Below are positions 1 through 6,453 of a DNA stretch of 64,000 bases, one piece after another. Position 1 is the stretch's first letter. Each line of letters opens with the position of its first letter. The position numbers and the translations under genes were made by a program. The stretch is taken from contig NZ_UHFN01000007.1 of assembly GCF_900459405.1 (NCBI RefSeq), positions 2,226,573 to 2,290,572 of the forward strand, read 5' to 3'. The notes beneath the pieces are model-generated. The model searched no databases. It had not been told where the DNA came from and saw nothing but the letters and a program-made list of their open reading frames with translations. The stretch is from Streptococcus hyointestinalis (lineage in GTDB: Bacteria; Bacillota; Bacilli; Lactobacillales; Streptococcaceae).

Positions 1-14
1 AAAAAATGACATTA

Positions 15-54
15 GAAAAACCGTCCCATACTTTTAGCGAGAGTTCGGACGGTT
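15..54 (-). terminator. Leftward intrinsic terminator
   Basis: The stem AACCGTCC (19-26) pairs with GGACGGTT (47-54). On the minus strand it is followed by a T-run. It lies downstream of the leftward repressor gene and could end its transcript or that of a neighbouring leftward gene. Confidence 0.5.
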
Positions 55-108
55 ATTGTTAATAACTAAATTCTGAACACGGCTAGCCGTCTTAAACGGC
101 GTTACCAT

Positions 109-140
109 GGGGGGACTGTTAGCCGACAGTTCCCTTTTTC
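109..140 (+). terminator. Rightward intrinsic terminator
   Basis: An imperfect stem (GGG-ACTGT with ACAGT-TCCC) is followed by five T residues on the plus strand. It suggests that a rightward transcript enters from outside the left edge. A further short palindrome (GCCGT/ACGGC) lies at 85-99. Confidence 0.45.
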
Positions 141-196
141 TATATCCATTGTATCGCTAATCAAGTATGGTGTCAATCCATTACACGCGCAAAGTA

Positions 197-205
197 TGGT
201 ATAAT
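197..205 (+). promoter_or_regulatory. Possible extended -10 promoter facing the repressor 3' end
   Basis: TGGTATAAT at 197-205 is a perfect extended -10 element, but no good -35 lies at 16-18 bp. Transcription from it would run antisense to the end of the repressor gene. No real gene follows on this strand, so it may be fortuitous. Confidence 0.25.
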
Positions 206-234
206 GTAACTACATCAATGCTAAGTGCATATCA

Positions 235-873
235 TCAACTATCTAAACCAGTAGCAGCCTTTGCTATTGGTTTTTTTTGTTTTCCTTCTGCCTTATTTAA
301 TAAGGTCAAGTATTTATTTCTACTTCCTAATATTGCTGATAAAAGACCTGTATCAGTATCTTCTTTTTCATCAAAGTCTGAAACACCTTGAATTATATCA
401 TTGTATTCTTCAACCCTCTCTTTTAAATAGCTGATTAAACTACTATAGTCTGTAATTATTATATTTCTTTCAATGCAATCTTGATAAAAGGTTAAAATAT
501 CGTCGCTTGAAAAAGTTACGTCCTCAATGTTTTCTAGAGTGTTCTTTAATTTAGAAAATATCTTTTCTTCAAATGGAATAGAATAAAGGTCACCCGCTAT
601 AGTAAAAGAATACGAGTCTCTTAAATTTTCTTCTACCTTATCCCAGTCGTATCTAGGAGAACCGTTTAGTAACTCTTCTACAGTCATATCGCCTAATTTG
701 GCGACTGTCTTTAAACGTTCTGCTTTTGGAACAGACGTTCCATTTTCCCAACGTGACACAATTCCTTTATCAGCTCCCATAAGTTTCCCGAACTCTTCCA
801 AGGTCATCCCTTTTTCTAGCCTTATTTTCCTTATACGAGCACCAACAGCTTTTTTATTTACAGTATTTTTCAT
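235..873 (-). CDS. CI-like repressor of the island (XRE-family HTH)
   Basis: This is a 212-residue DNA-binding protein. Residues about 12-65 form a classic XRE helix-turn-helix (IRLEKGMTLEEFGKLMG, then GIVSRWENG). The rest of the protein is acidic and shows no S24/LexA-type peptidase serine-lysine pair, so RecA-stimulated self-cleavage is unlikely. It is transcribed away from the Cro-like gene at 1034, with three near-palindromic operators in and beside the divergent region. That is the arrangement of the master repressor of a temperate phage or phage-inducible island. Family knowledge: satellite repressors such as Stl are relieved by a helper-phage protein instead of cleavage. That mode is inferred here, not shown. 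Confidence 0.8.
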   Translation of the reverse strand: MKNTVNKKAVGARIRKIRLEKGMTLEEFGKLMGADKGIVSRWENGTSVPKAERLKTVAKLGDMTVEELLNGSPRYDWDKVEENLRDSYSFTIAGDLYSIPFEEKIFSKLKNTLENIEDVTFSSDDILTFYQDCIERNIIITDYSSLISYLKERVEEYNDIIQGVSDFDEKEDTDTGLLSAILGSRNKYLTLLNKAEGKQKKPIAKAATGLDS

Positions 874-937
874 TTCATCTTTTAACCTCTTTCTAAAATA
901 GATACTATCACAAAAATAAAGAAAAATCTAGCAATAG

Positions 938-955
938 TTGGGAAAAGTTACGCAA
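938..955. promoter_or_regulatory. Repressor operator A
   Basis: TTGGGAAAAGTTACGCAA is a near-palindrome sharing the GAAAAGTTACG core with operator B. It sits just upstream of the leftward repressor promoter region. Confidence 0.55.
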
Positions 956-970
956 AAATAATTTTTTATG

Positions 971-999
971 TTGATTTTTATTTAGAAGTGGTTTATAAT
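971..999 (+). promoter_or_regulatory. Rightward lytic-side promoter
   Basis: TTGATT (971-976) and TATAAT (994-999) are separated by 17 bp. The promoter drives the Cro-like gene and probably the small genes beyond. Operator B begins 4 bp downstream of the -10, so bound repressor would cover the transcription start. Confidence 0.7.
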
Positions 1000-1002
1000 C
1001 TA

Positions 1003-1020
1003 TTTCGAAAAGTTACGAAA
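1003..1020. promoter_or_regulatory. Repressor operator B
   Basis: TTTCGAAAAGTTACGAAA is the most symmetric of the three copies. It lies at the expected start point of the rightward promoter and directly before the AAAGGAGG ribosome site of the Cro-like gene. Confidence 0.6.
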
Positions 1021-1033
1021 GGAGGTTGACTTT

Positions 1034-1240
1034 ATGTTTCAATCTAAAAAAGTACGAGGTTACCGAAACATGTTAGGTAAAACTCAAAAACAAATGGGAA
1101 AAGAACTAGGTATTAGCGAACAAAGCTATTGCAACAAGGAAAAAGGACGAGTCCCTTTTAAAGATAGTGAAAAAATGATTTTTAAAACCTTGTTATTACC
1201 TCTATTTCCCGACATAAAACTTGAAGATATATTTTTTTAA
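1034..1240 (+). CDS. Small Cro-like HTH regulator
   Basis: This 68-residue protein is almost entirely one helix-turn-helix domain (residues about 5-45, MLGKTQKQMGKELGISEQSY). Its size and position opposite the repressor fit a Cro-type regulator or an activator of the rightward genes. The start is supported by a strong AAAGGAGG site 7 bp upstream. Operator B precedes the gene and operator C follows its stop codon, so it is likely part of the repressor/Cro switch. Which operators each protein prefers cannot be read from the sequence. Confidence 0.75.
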   Translation: MFQSKKVRGYRNMLGKTQKQMGKELGISEQSYCNKEKGRVPFKDSEKMIFKTLLLPLFPDIKLEDIFF

Positions 1241-1248
1241 GTCTAAAG

Positions 1249-1266
1249 TTTCGTAAAATTACGCAA
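1249..1266. promoter_or_regulatory. Repressor operator C
   Basis: TTTCGTAAAATTACGCAA matches the consensus TTTCGnAAnnTTACGnAA built from operators A and B. It lies between the Cro-like and Rha-like genes, where a bound protein could block read-through or a second promoter. Confidence 0.55.
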
Positions 1267-1278
1267 TGGTGTTTTGTA

Positions 1279-1638
1279 ATGCGCGTGGCAACTTTTGGGA
1301 GGTGGTGGCATGACATAGTAAGCACAGTGAGAAACAGTAGGAAACACAAAGGAGGTCAAAACATAAATACTTTAAAAAGTCGCCTAGTTGCTAGTTGGGC
1401 AGGCAAGTCTCATAGTGAGTTACTCACTGATATTGGACAATATAGCAAGTTATTAAAGGTTGCAGGGGTAGACGTTACCGCCTATTGGGAGGAAGACGGC
1501 TATTATACCAAGCGTGGCAAAACACAAACCAAGTACCTTATTAGTCAAAAGGGGTGTGAACTTATCTGCTCCCAGCTATCGGACGTACAGCGGGCAAAGT
1601 TTAACGCTGAATGTTCCAAGGCTTTTAATAAAGGCTAA
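1279..1638 (+). CDS. Rha-like phage regulatory protein, start uncertain
   Basis: Residues from about 35 to the end resemble the Rha/antirepressor-type domain of temperate phages: a GKSHSELLTDI segment, a YYTKRGKTQTKYLISQKGCEL segment, and a C-terminal FNAECSKAF. Such proteins modulate phage gene expression. The start is unclear. The ATG at 1279 has no convincing ribosome site. A perfect AAAGGAGG (1348-1355) lies 7 bp before an in-frame ATA at 1363, exactly where the conserved domain begins. The true product may therefore be about 91 residues and use ATA, or a former ATG may have mutated. The family call is by pattern recognition only. Confidence 0.6.
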   Translation: MRVATFGRWWHDIVSTVRNSRKHKGGQNINTLKSRLVASWAGKSHSELLTDIGQYSKLLKVAGVDVTAYWEEDGYYTKRGKTQTKYLISQKGCELICSQLSDVQRAKFNAECSKAFNKG

Positions 1639-1646
1639 AAAGAAAA

Positions 1647-1668
1647 ACACCTAGCGCCAACTAGGTGT
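1647..1668 (-). terminator. Hairpin with leftward T-tract
   Basis: A perfect 8-bp stem (ACACCTAG/CTAGGTGT) has an A-rich tract on its left, so it reads as an intrinsic terminator on the minus strand. No leftward gene lies to its right. It may insulate the repressor region or act as an attenuating hairpin for rightward transcripts. Confidence 0.45.
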
Positions 1669-1770
1669 CAAATAACAGCTAAGCAATTAAACACGATTTA
1701 GGTAGTAAGCAAGTAATGACTAAAAGGGTTTAAGTGCTTTTAGGGCTATTATACCATAGGAGAAAATAAA

Positions 1771-2013
1771 ATGACAACGAGACAAGAGATTATCAAGGAA
1801 CTTGAGACGATTAACAATACACTAGCCAACATTGTAGACGCTTATGGCTTGCTTTGGGACTACATAAGCCAACAGCCACAAGCCTTTGACGCCTTGTTAC
1901 AGCATGACGGCTTGATTAGTGTTAATCATTTAGCTTATGACAGTTTGAAAAATGTTGCTGATAAGACTGACGCTTTATTTTATAAGTTAGAGCGTGAAGA
2001 AAGAGAGGGTTAA
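1771..2013 (+). CDS. Small island protein, function unknown
   Basis: The product is an 80-residue, mostly helical, acidic protein (TTRQEIIKELETINNTLANI at the start). I do not recognise a family. The start has an AGGAG site 10 bp upstream. The gene begins a tightly packed rightward run: the next gene starts 3 bp after its stop. A TATTAT-type sequence at about 1747-1752 could serve as a promoter. Its position between the control genes and replication genes fits the small accessory genes of phage satellites. Confidence 0.65.
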   Translation: MTTRQEIIKELETINNTLANIVDAYGLLWDYISQQPQAFDALLQHDGLISVNHLAYDSLKNVADKTDALFYKLEREEREG

Positions 2014-2016
2014 GAC

Positions 2017-2223
2017 ATGAAAAAAAGTTTTGATATTTTGAACGATTATGAAGGACTATGCGGTCAATTATTGGACATTGTGAACGTGCTAGAGTTTGCA
2101 GAGCTTGAAAATGAGGTAAACCTTTATAGGACATTAGGCACTACCGCTAGGCTTGCTTTGAAGCAACTCATAAGAGAGCATAGAGAACTTGCCGATAAGT
2201 ATAGAGAGGAGCTTAAACAATGA
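2017..2223 (+). CDS. Small island protein, function unknown
   Basis: This is a 68-residue, probably helical soluble protein with no recognised motif. It lies 3 bp after the previous gene, and its stop codon overlaps the next start (ATGA), a sign of translational coupling. Its ribosome site falls in the GAGAGGG at the end of the upstream gene. Confidence 0.65.
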   Translation: MKKSFDILNDYEGLCGQLLDIVNVLEFAELENEVNLYRTLGTTARLALKQLIREHRELADKYREELKQ

Positions 2224-2417
2224 TTGATGAGCTGAATTTAAGTCCCGTTGGTTATGTGATTGTCTTTGTGTTGGCTATCATAATGCTGATAGTTGCAATA
2301 CACCGTGAGAGCTATTTCACGCTTGATAGTGAGCGGTTAGAACCTAAGGAAGATAATTACAGGGATGAAGTCGTAGGCGCACGCTATGGCGCTGTTATGC
2401 AGATTGAGAGACACTAG
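2220..2417 (+). CDS. Small single-pass membrane protein of the island
   Basis: The product has 65 residues. Residues about 10-28 form one strongly hydrophobic segment (VGYVIVFVLAIIMLIVAI), followed by a charged tail. It overlaps the previous gene by 4 bp and has GAGGAG upstream. I recognise no family. Single-span small proteins of this kind occur in satellites and phages, sometimes in host-interference roles, but nothing here shows a function. Confidence 0.6.
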   Translation: MIDELNLSPVGYVIVFVLAIIMLIVAIHRESYFTLDSERLEPKEDNYRDEVVGARYGAVMQIERH

Positions 2418-2428
2418 GAGGGCTAGAG

Positions 2429-2752
2429 ATGAACAGACTAGAGAAACGAACGCTAAGGCTAATCAAGGTAGGTGCTGAAAACGCAACACCAGCTAGTGAG
2501 ATAACAAGGCTTTTGAAGGTCAACCCACGAACGGTTAGAAGTATTATTTATCGCCTTGTCACGCGCTACGGTGTCCCTATCGTCGGTGGGCGTAAGAATA
2601 ACCGCTACGGTTACTATATCCCTAGAGACCAAGAAGAGTTACTAGAAGGTGCTAGAAGCCTATACAACCAAAACCAAGAGGAACAAAAGCGCCTTACCGT
2701 GTTACTCAATGCAAGTTTGACCGATTGGCAAGACTACCTAAAGGAGGGCTAG
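2429..2752 (+). CDS. HTH-domain protein of the island
   Basis: This is a 107-residue protein. Residues about 8-60 resemble a winged helix-turn-helix of the HTH_11 type (ATPASEITRLLKVNPRTVRS, then YRLVTRYGVPIVGGR with a wing-like GYYIPRD). The tail is glutamine- and glutamate-rich. It probably binds DNA and is placed just before the replication genes, so a regulatory or replication-accessory role is plausible. The ribosome site is GGAGGG. The next gene starts 2 bp after its stop. Confidence 0.65.
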   Translation: MNRLEKRTLRLIKVGAENATPASEITRLLKVNPRTVRSIIYRLVTRYGVPIVGGRKNNRYGYYIPRDQEELLEGARSLYNQNQEEQKRLTVLLNASLTDWQDYLKEG

Positions 2753-2754
2753 AC

Positions 2755-3045
2755 ATGGCAACAGACAGCGACACTATAGTTAAAGGATTGATACAAAAGA
2801 GCGTGCTAAGCGAGACGCAAGCCGTATTTAAAGAAATTGTGAAAACCCTAGAGGAAAAAGCCCCACAGAGGGGCGCTTTAGGGCTTATCTCTCAAAGTCA
2901 GTTAAGGAATGAATTAGATATTAGTTGGCAGACTTTGCAACGGTGGAAAGACCACGGGCTTACGACCTATAAACCACCGATACCAGACACTAAGTTATCT
3001 TACTACAAAGTTTCTGACGTGCTTTACTTTTTGGGGGTGGACTAA
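2755..3045 (+). CDS. Small DNA-binding protein of MerR/excisionase-like type
   Basis: The product has 96 residues from the ATG at 2755, which sits 6 bp after AAAGGAGGG. An earlier in-frame start inside the previous gene is less likely. Residues about 50-95 form a helix-turn-helix of the kind that picks a DNA site (SQLRNELDISWQTLQRWKDHGL), followed by a segment reading YYKVSDVLYFL. This layout is shared by excisionases and helix-turn-helix domains of replication accessory proteins. Its role as Xis is a guess; the iteron origin downstream makes a replication role equally possible. Confidence 0.6.
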   Translation: MATDSDTIVKGLIQKSVLSETQAVFKEIVKTLEEKAPQRGALGLISQSQLRNELDISWQTLQRWKDHGLTTYKPPIPDTKLSYYKVSDVLYFLGVD

Positions 3046-3200
3046 TGGCAATGTACAATATACATCCCGCACTAAATAGTGGGTACTACTGTCTTGAAAA
3101 ATATTATATACCTAGGGAACAAACTTTTGAGCAGATAAAAGAAAGGCAACAAGCTAAGAAGCTAAAGAAGAAACGTAGAAAGGGTGGCAAGCATGTTTAG
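3045..3200 (+). CDS. Small basic island protein, 51 residues
   Basis: A short reading frame starts on the ATG that overlaps the previous stop codon (TAATG) and ends inside the next start region. The translation begins MAMYNIHPALNSGYYC and ends in a very basic tail (KKLKKKRRKGGKHV). The gap would otherwise be the only untranslated stretch in this packed run, and coupling to both neighbours supports it. The basic tail could bind nucleic acid. No family is recognised. Confidence 0.5.
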   Translation: MAMYNIHPALNSGYYCLEKYYIPREQTFEQIKERQQAKKLKKKRRKGGKHV

Positions 3201-3705
3201 ACTAATAGAACTCACTCTTTCCGAGCGTATGGCAACCTTTTTCAGTTTTCTAAAGACTAGTCAGACCTTGACACTAAGAAAGGGCGACTATCTTAAGGTG
3301 GTTTATCTCAAACCGCCAGACATGACGATTTACCCACTGAACAAAAAGGGGCTGATACTGAAAGCGACTGAACGCCTTGAGGGTGAGGGGTGGCAGGTTG
3401 TCCGTGCTTTACCTATCACGCACGCACCAAGCGAGCTTTTAGAGGTGTTAGAAGAACTAGGGCTAAACGATTTACAAGCAAACAGACAGGCGCAACCACT
3501 TTGTGACCCGTGGTTGTTTGAGCGTGTACAGTATGGCTTATCAAGCCGTGCTGACGTGGTGACCTTGATATGGTTACTATATGAGCATGGTTACAGCGCT
3601 GAAGACTGTATCAAGGTCTTTGCTAGCCTTGTCAGTCGCTATGACCTAGCCCCTTACTTTTTGCAGGAACTCAATAAACTATACAAGAAGGAGGTGAGCG
3701 CGTGA
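3193..3705 (+). CDS. Replication-module protein of unknown family
   Basis: The likely start is the ATG at 3193, giving 170 residues (FRLIELTLSERMATFF); its weak ribosome site is GGGTGG. The stop overlaps the next start by 4 bp (GTGA), so it is translated together with the helicase. Gene order in P4-like and satellite elements often places a primase or primase-like partner here. I see no clear primase zinc ribbon or prim-pol aspartate motif, so I leave the function open. The C-terminal third is helical. Confidence 0.6.
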   Translation: MFRLIELTLSERMATFFSFLKTSQTLTLRKGDYLKVVYLKPPDMTIYPLNKKGLILKATERLEGEGWQVVRALPITHAPSELLEVLEELGLNDLQANRQAQPLCDPWLFERVQYGLSSRADVVTLIWLLYEHGYSAEDCIKVFASLVSRYDLAPYFLQELNKLYKKEVSA

Positions 3706-5453
3706 CTGACATTAAAGAAATCACGCAGACAATACAAAATGAGCTAGACACCGACCAAAGCGAGTTAGAAAGTCTAGAGAGAACCGAACCGCCAGCTACA
3801 AAAGAGGATAACAGCAAAGAAAAAGACACAGATAAGCTAACAACCTTTAAAAATATCCGTGGACAGCTAGGGCGTGAGCTGAATAAGATAGCTCAAGAAG
3901 CCTACGACAAGGCTTATAAGAAAGCCCTAGAGCACCCAGACGTGGCGCTAAAACTCAAGAGGCTTGCCGACGAGGTGACGGCATGGGAGGCAGGCGAGAG
4001 CAAGCAAGACCCCCATGAAGAACTACAGCGCCAAAAGATAGAAACGGATTGCAGAGCCAAGGCGATGAAAGCCAAGGAGAAAGCAACACCTAAGAAGCCC
4101 CTAGAGGTGGCTAACTTCTTAAAGCGGTTTATCTACTTTGTCCGTATCCAGCCAGCAGGACACAACCAAAAAGCGCCCTTGTATTTCTACCACCCAGACA
4201 ACGGGGTTTATATTGAAAATGAAGAGCTGTTAAGGGATTGCATACATACTATTAACCCAGAACTGACCGAGAAACAAGCAAGCGACGTACTTTATAAGAT
4301 TAGTCACAGTTCTGTTATGAAAGAAATAGCCAGCGATTACACAGCCTTTGGTAATTGCCTTTATAATGCTAAGACCGAAGAGACACAGAACTTTACACCA
4401 GACATCATAGTCACGCGCAAAATCAAGACAAACTATAATAAACAAGCTACTGAACCTAATATCAGTGGTTGGACGTTTAAAACGTGGTTGGCTGATTTAT
4501 TTGACGGTGATAACGAATTGTACAGGCTCGCTATCCAAGTCATAAAAGCCAGCGTGACAGGCTCAAGCCTTAATAACCTCTTTTGGTTATATGGTGAAGG
4601 TGGAACAGGTAAAGGGACATTACAACAGCTTATCATCAATATTGTAGGGCTTGAAAATATCGCAACACTCAAGATTAACGAACTACATAAAAGCCGTTTT
4701 GTCACTTCCCAGCTTTTGGGTAAGTCCGTTGTGATTGGTGATGACGTGCAGGCAGGGGCAGACATAAAAGACACGTCTGTCATGTTTAGCTTAACCACAG
4801 GCGACCCTATCACCATTGAGGAAAAAGGTAAGAAGCCGTATAGTTTAACGCTTAATATGACCGTGATACAATCTTCTAACGGTTTTCCCAACATGGTAGG
4901 AGACGTACAGGCAATAGAACGGCGCTTTAGGGTGCTACCTTTTACCTCACGTTTTAAAGGTAAGCCAAACAAGGCAATCAAACATGACTACATCAATCGC
5001 CAAGAGGTGCTTGAATACGTGGTTAGACTAGCCCTTGAGACACCAACCGAGGACGTCAACCCACAGGCAAGCCAAGACGCCTTACATGATTTTCAGTTAG
5101 ACATTAATCCCGTATTGGCTTTTATTGCTGATTTCTTTACGGATGATTTAGAAAGCGAGTTTTTACCTAATAGCTTTGTGTGGTATGTGTGGCTTAATTA
5201 TCTTGAAGCTAACAACTTAACGAGTATTAAGAAACAGAACGCTTTTCACCGTGAAGTGGGCGAGAACCTCCCAGAGGGCTTTACTAAGGGTGGTAGAACC
5301 ATACCAGCAGGGCGTGAACATCATCTAGGCTTTAACCCAGCCAGCGACAAGCCTAGATATACAAAAGGTCGCTACGATAACAACCGATACGAGCCCGAGA
5401 AATGCAAAAACCCAAAGTATGAAAAGGGCTACTACCACGCCAAGAAAAAATGA
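3702..5453 (+). CDS. Phage/plasmid primase-helicase, P4/D5 type (SF3 ATPase)
   Basis: This 583-residue replication protein has a charged N-terminal third and an SF3 helicase domain. Walker A is GEGGTGKGT at residues about 298-306. A Walker B-like VVIGDD follows about 45 residues later, and a sensor-type segment (VIQSSNGFPN) comes after that. It starts at GTG, 7 bp after AAGGAGG. No prim-pol or zinc-ribbon primase domain is evident at the N-terminus, so priming may come from the preceding gene or the host. Iterons begin immediately after the stop codon, as expected for an initiator-helicase that works at the adjacent origin. The very basic tail (KNPKYEKGYYHAKKK) may help bind DNA. Confidence 0.8.
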   Translation: MTDIKEITQTIQNELDTDQSELESLERTEPPATKEDNSKEKDTDKLTTFKNIRGQLGRELNKIAQEAYDKAYKKALEHPDVALKLKRLADEVTAWEAGESKQDPHEELQRQKIETDCRAKAMKAKEKATPKKPLEVANFLKRFIYFVRIQPAGHNQKAPLYFYHPDNGVYIENEELLRDCIHTINPELTEKQASDVLYKISHSSVMKEIASDYTAFGNCLYNAKTEETQNFTPDIIVTRKIKTNYNKQATEPNISGWTFKTWLADLFDGDNELYRLAIQVIKASVTGSSLNNLFWLYGEGGTGKGTLQQLIINIVGLENIATLKINELHKSRFVTSQLLGKSVVIGDDVQAGADIKDTSVMFSLTTGDPITIEEKGKKPYSLTLNMTVIQSSNGFPNMVGDVQAIERRFRVLPFTSRFKGKPNKAIKHDYINRQEVLEYVVRLALETPTEDVNPQASQDALHDFQLDINPVLAFIADFFTDDLESEFLPNSFVWYVWLNYLEANNLTSIKKQNAFHREVGENLPEGFTKGGRTIPAGREHHLGFNPASDKPRYTKGRYDNNRYEPEKCKNPKYEKGYYHAKKK

Positions 5454-5747
5454 TTTTATACGGTTTTCAAAAAAATCATACGGTTATTTTTAGAACCGTA
5501 TAAAAAACAATCCCAGTGCTATCAAGGCTTTAAGCTCTCTTTTATACTGTTTATACCCTTTTTACTGTTATTTAAAAAAGATATAAGAGTATAAAGAGGG
5601 CTAAGGCTTTAAGGTGTTATGTGTGTAGTGCAACTTTCAAAACGACAGTATAAACCGTATAAAGGTATTAAAACCCTTGAGCGCCAAGAGATTACAGCGA
5701 CACCCTAAAAATAAAAACCGTATTAAAAAAGTAAAAACCGTATAAAA
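5454..5747. repeat. Iteron cluster, likely replication origin of the island
   Basis: Six copies of AACCGTATAAAA or a close variant occur in this AT-rich gap. Two are inverted, at 5454-5465 and about 5476-5485. Four are direct, at 5494-5505, 5653-5663, 5716-5728 and 5736-5747. A diffuse inverted repeat (CTCTTTTATACT near 5535 with AGTATAAAGAGG near 5587) lies in the middle. Clustered iterons next to an SF3 initiator-helicase are the hallmark of P4 and SaPI-type origins. Confidence 0.7.
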
Positions 5748-5771
5748 TCAAAACAGAAAGGACAAGACACA

Positions 5772-5945
5772 ATGAAAATCAAACTATTCTACGAACAGGC
5801 AAGAGAGACCCTAGAACAATTTGAAGAGCGGGTTAATGAATGGGCTAAGGGTGTAGACGTGGTGAGCGTGACAACAGTAGCCCAGACTTATGGTTGTGAA
5901 GTGGATATACGCACAGTGTTAGCGATAACGGTGCATTACCGCTGA
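5772..5945 (+). CDS. Small Cse60-like protein
   Basis: The 57-residue frame starts at an ATG 10 bp after AAAGGA and is closed by a good terminator. The N-terminus (MKIKLFYEQARETLEQFEE) and the VVSVTTVAQ strand resemble the short family annotated as sporulation protein Cse60/DUF2758. In streptococci that family is seen on mobile elements and has no known role. It is the last gene of the island before its right end. The family assignment is by eye. Confidence 0.55.
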   Translation: MKIKLFYEQARETLEQFEERVNEWAKGVDVVSVTTVAQTYGCEVDIRTVLAITVHYR

Positions 5946-5958
5946 ACAAACAAAAAAG

Positions 5959-5983
5959 ACCGCTCACAGTATGAGCGGTTTTC
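5959..5983 (+). terminator. Intrinsic terminator after the Cse60-like gene
   Basis: An 8-bp stem ACCGCTCA/TGAGCGGT with a 5-base loop is followed by TTTTCT. It ends the rightward island transcript. Confidence 0.8.
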
Positions 5984-6388
5984 TCATGGTTACCCCACGA
6001 CACGTTAAAGCATATTCTAAGCATTATTATACCATACCATGGCAGAGGGTGGCAGATTTTGCCCCCCCTACTTTGTCAAAAAGGAGAGCCGCCACAAGGT
6101 GTTATCTTACGTCACGCGCACTTTTTCAAGATTTTTAGCGGGTGTCATGGTAAAGTAGAAAGCCTAGGGTTATAACATTTACCAGCGCTAATGTGCTAAA
6201 TGTATTTAAATTTTAGCAACTAAAAAAGCGCCGTGTGGCGCTAATTTCTTGCTTACTGAACTCATCAAAATTTGTGAACTTTTTTCGGAACTTTCGGGAT
6301 AAATTTAGGGAGATTTGAGGATATTTCAAAAAAATGAAAATCCTTGAAAACGTTGGTGTAATAGCATTTTTAACTTTAGTTAGATGGC
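5984..6388. other. Non-coding right end of the island and host junction
   Basis: No supported gene is present. The stretch holds a direct repeat TGGCAGA with a GC-rich run (about 6040-6070) that could be a packaging (cos-type) signal. It also has a hairpin AGCGCC/GGCGCT at 6227-6242 whose T-tract is on the minus strand. The island's right attachment site must lie before the argS promoter, but the left copy is outside the window and cannot be compared. Confidence 0.4.
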
Positions 6389-6417
6389 TTGTGCATAGTT
6401 CCCTAAAATATGATAAA
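6389..6417 (+). promoter_or_regulatory. argS promoter
   Basis: TTGTGC (6389-6394) and GATAAA (6412-6417) have a 17-bp spacer. The promoter is intact next to the island end, so integration did not separate argS from its promoter. Confidence 0.55.
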
Positions 6418-6453
6418 ATAGAGGTGAATAACTATACTAATAAGGAGAACTCT

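Noticed and set aside
6334..6453. N-terminal extension of argS in the upstream open frame
   Set aside because: It crosses the argS promoter, has no ribosome site, and does not resemble ArgS; the ATG at 6454 has a good site and the family N-terminus.
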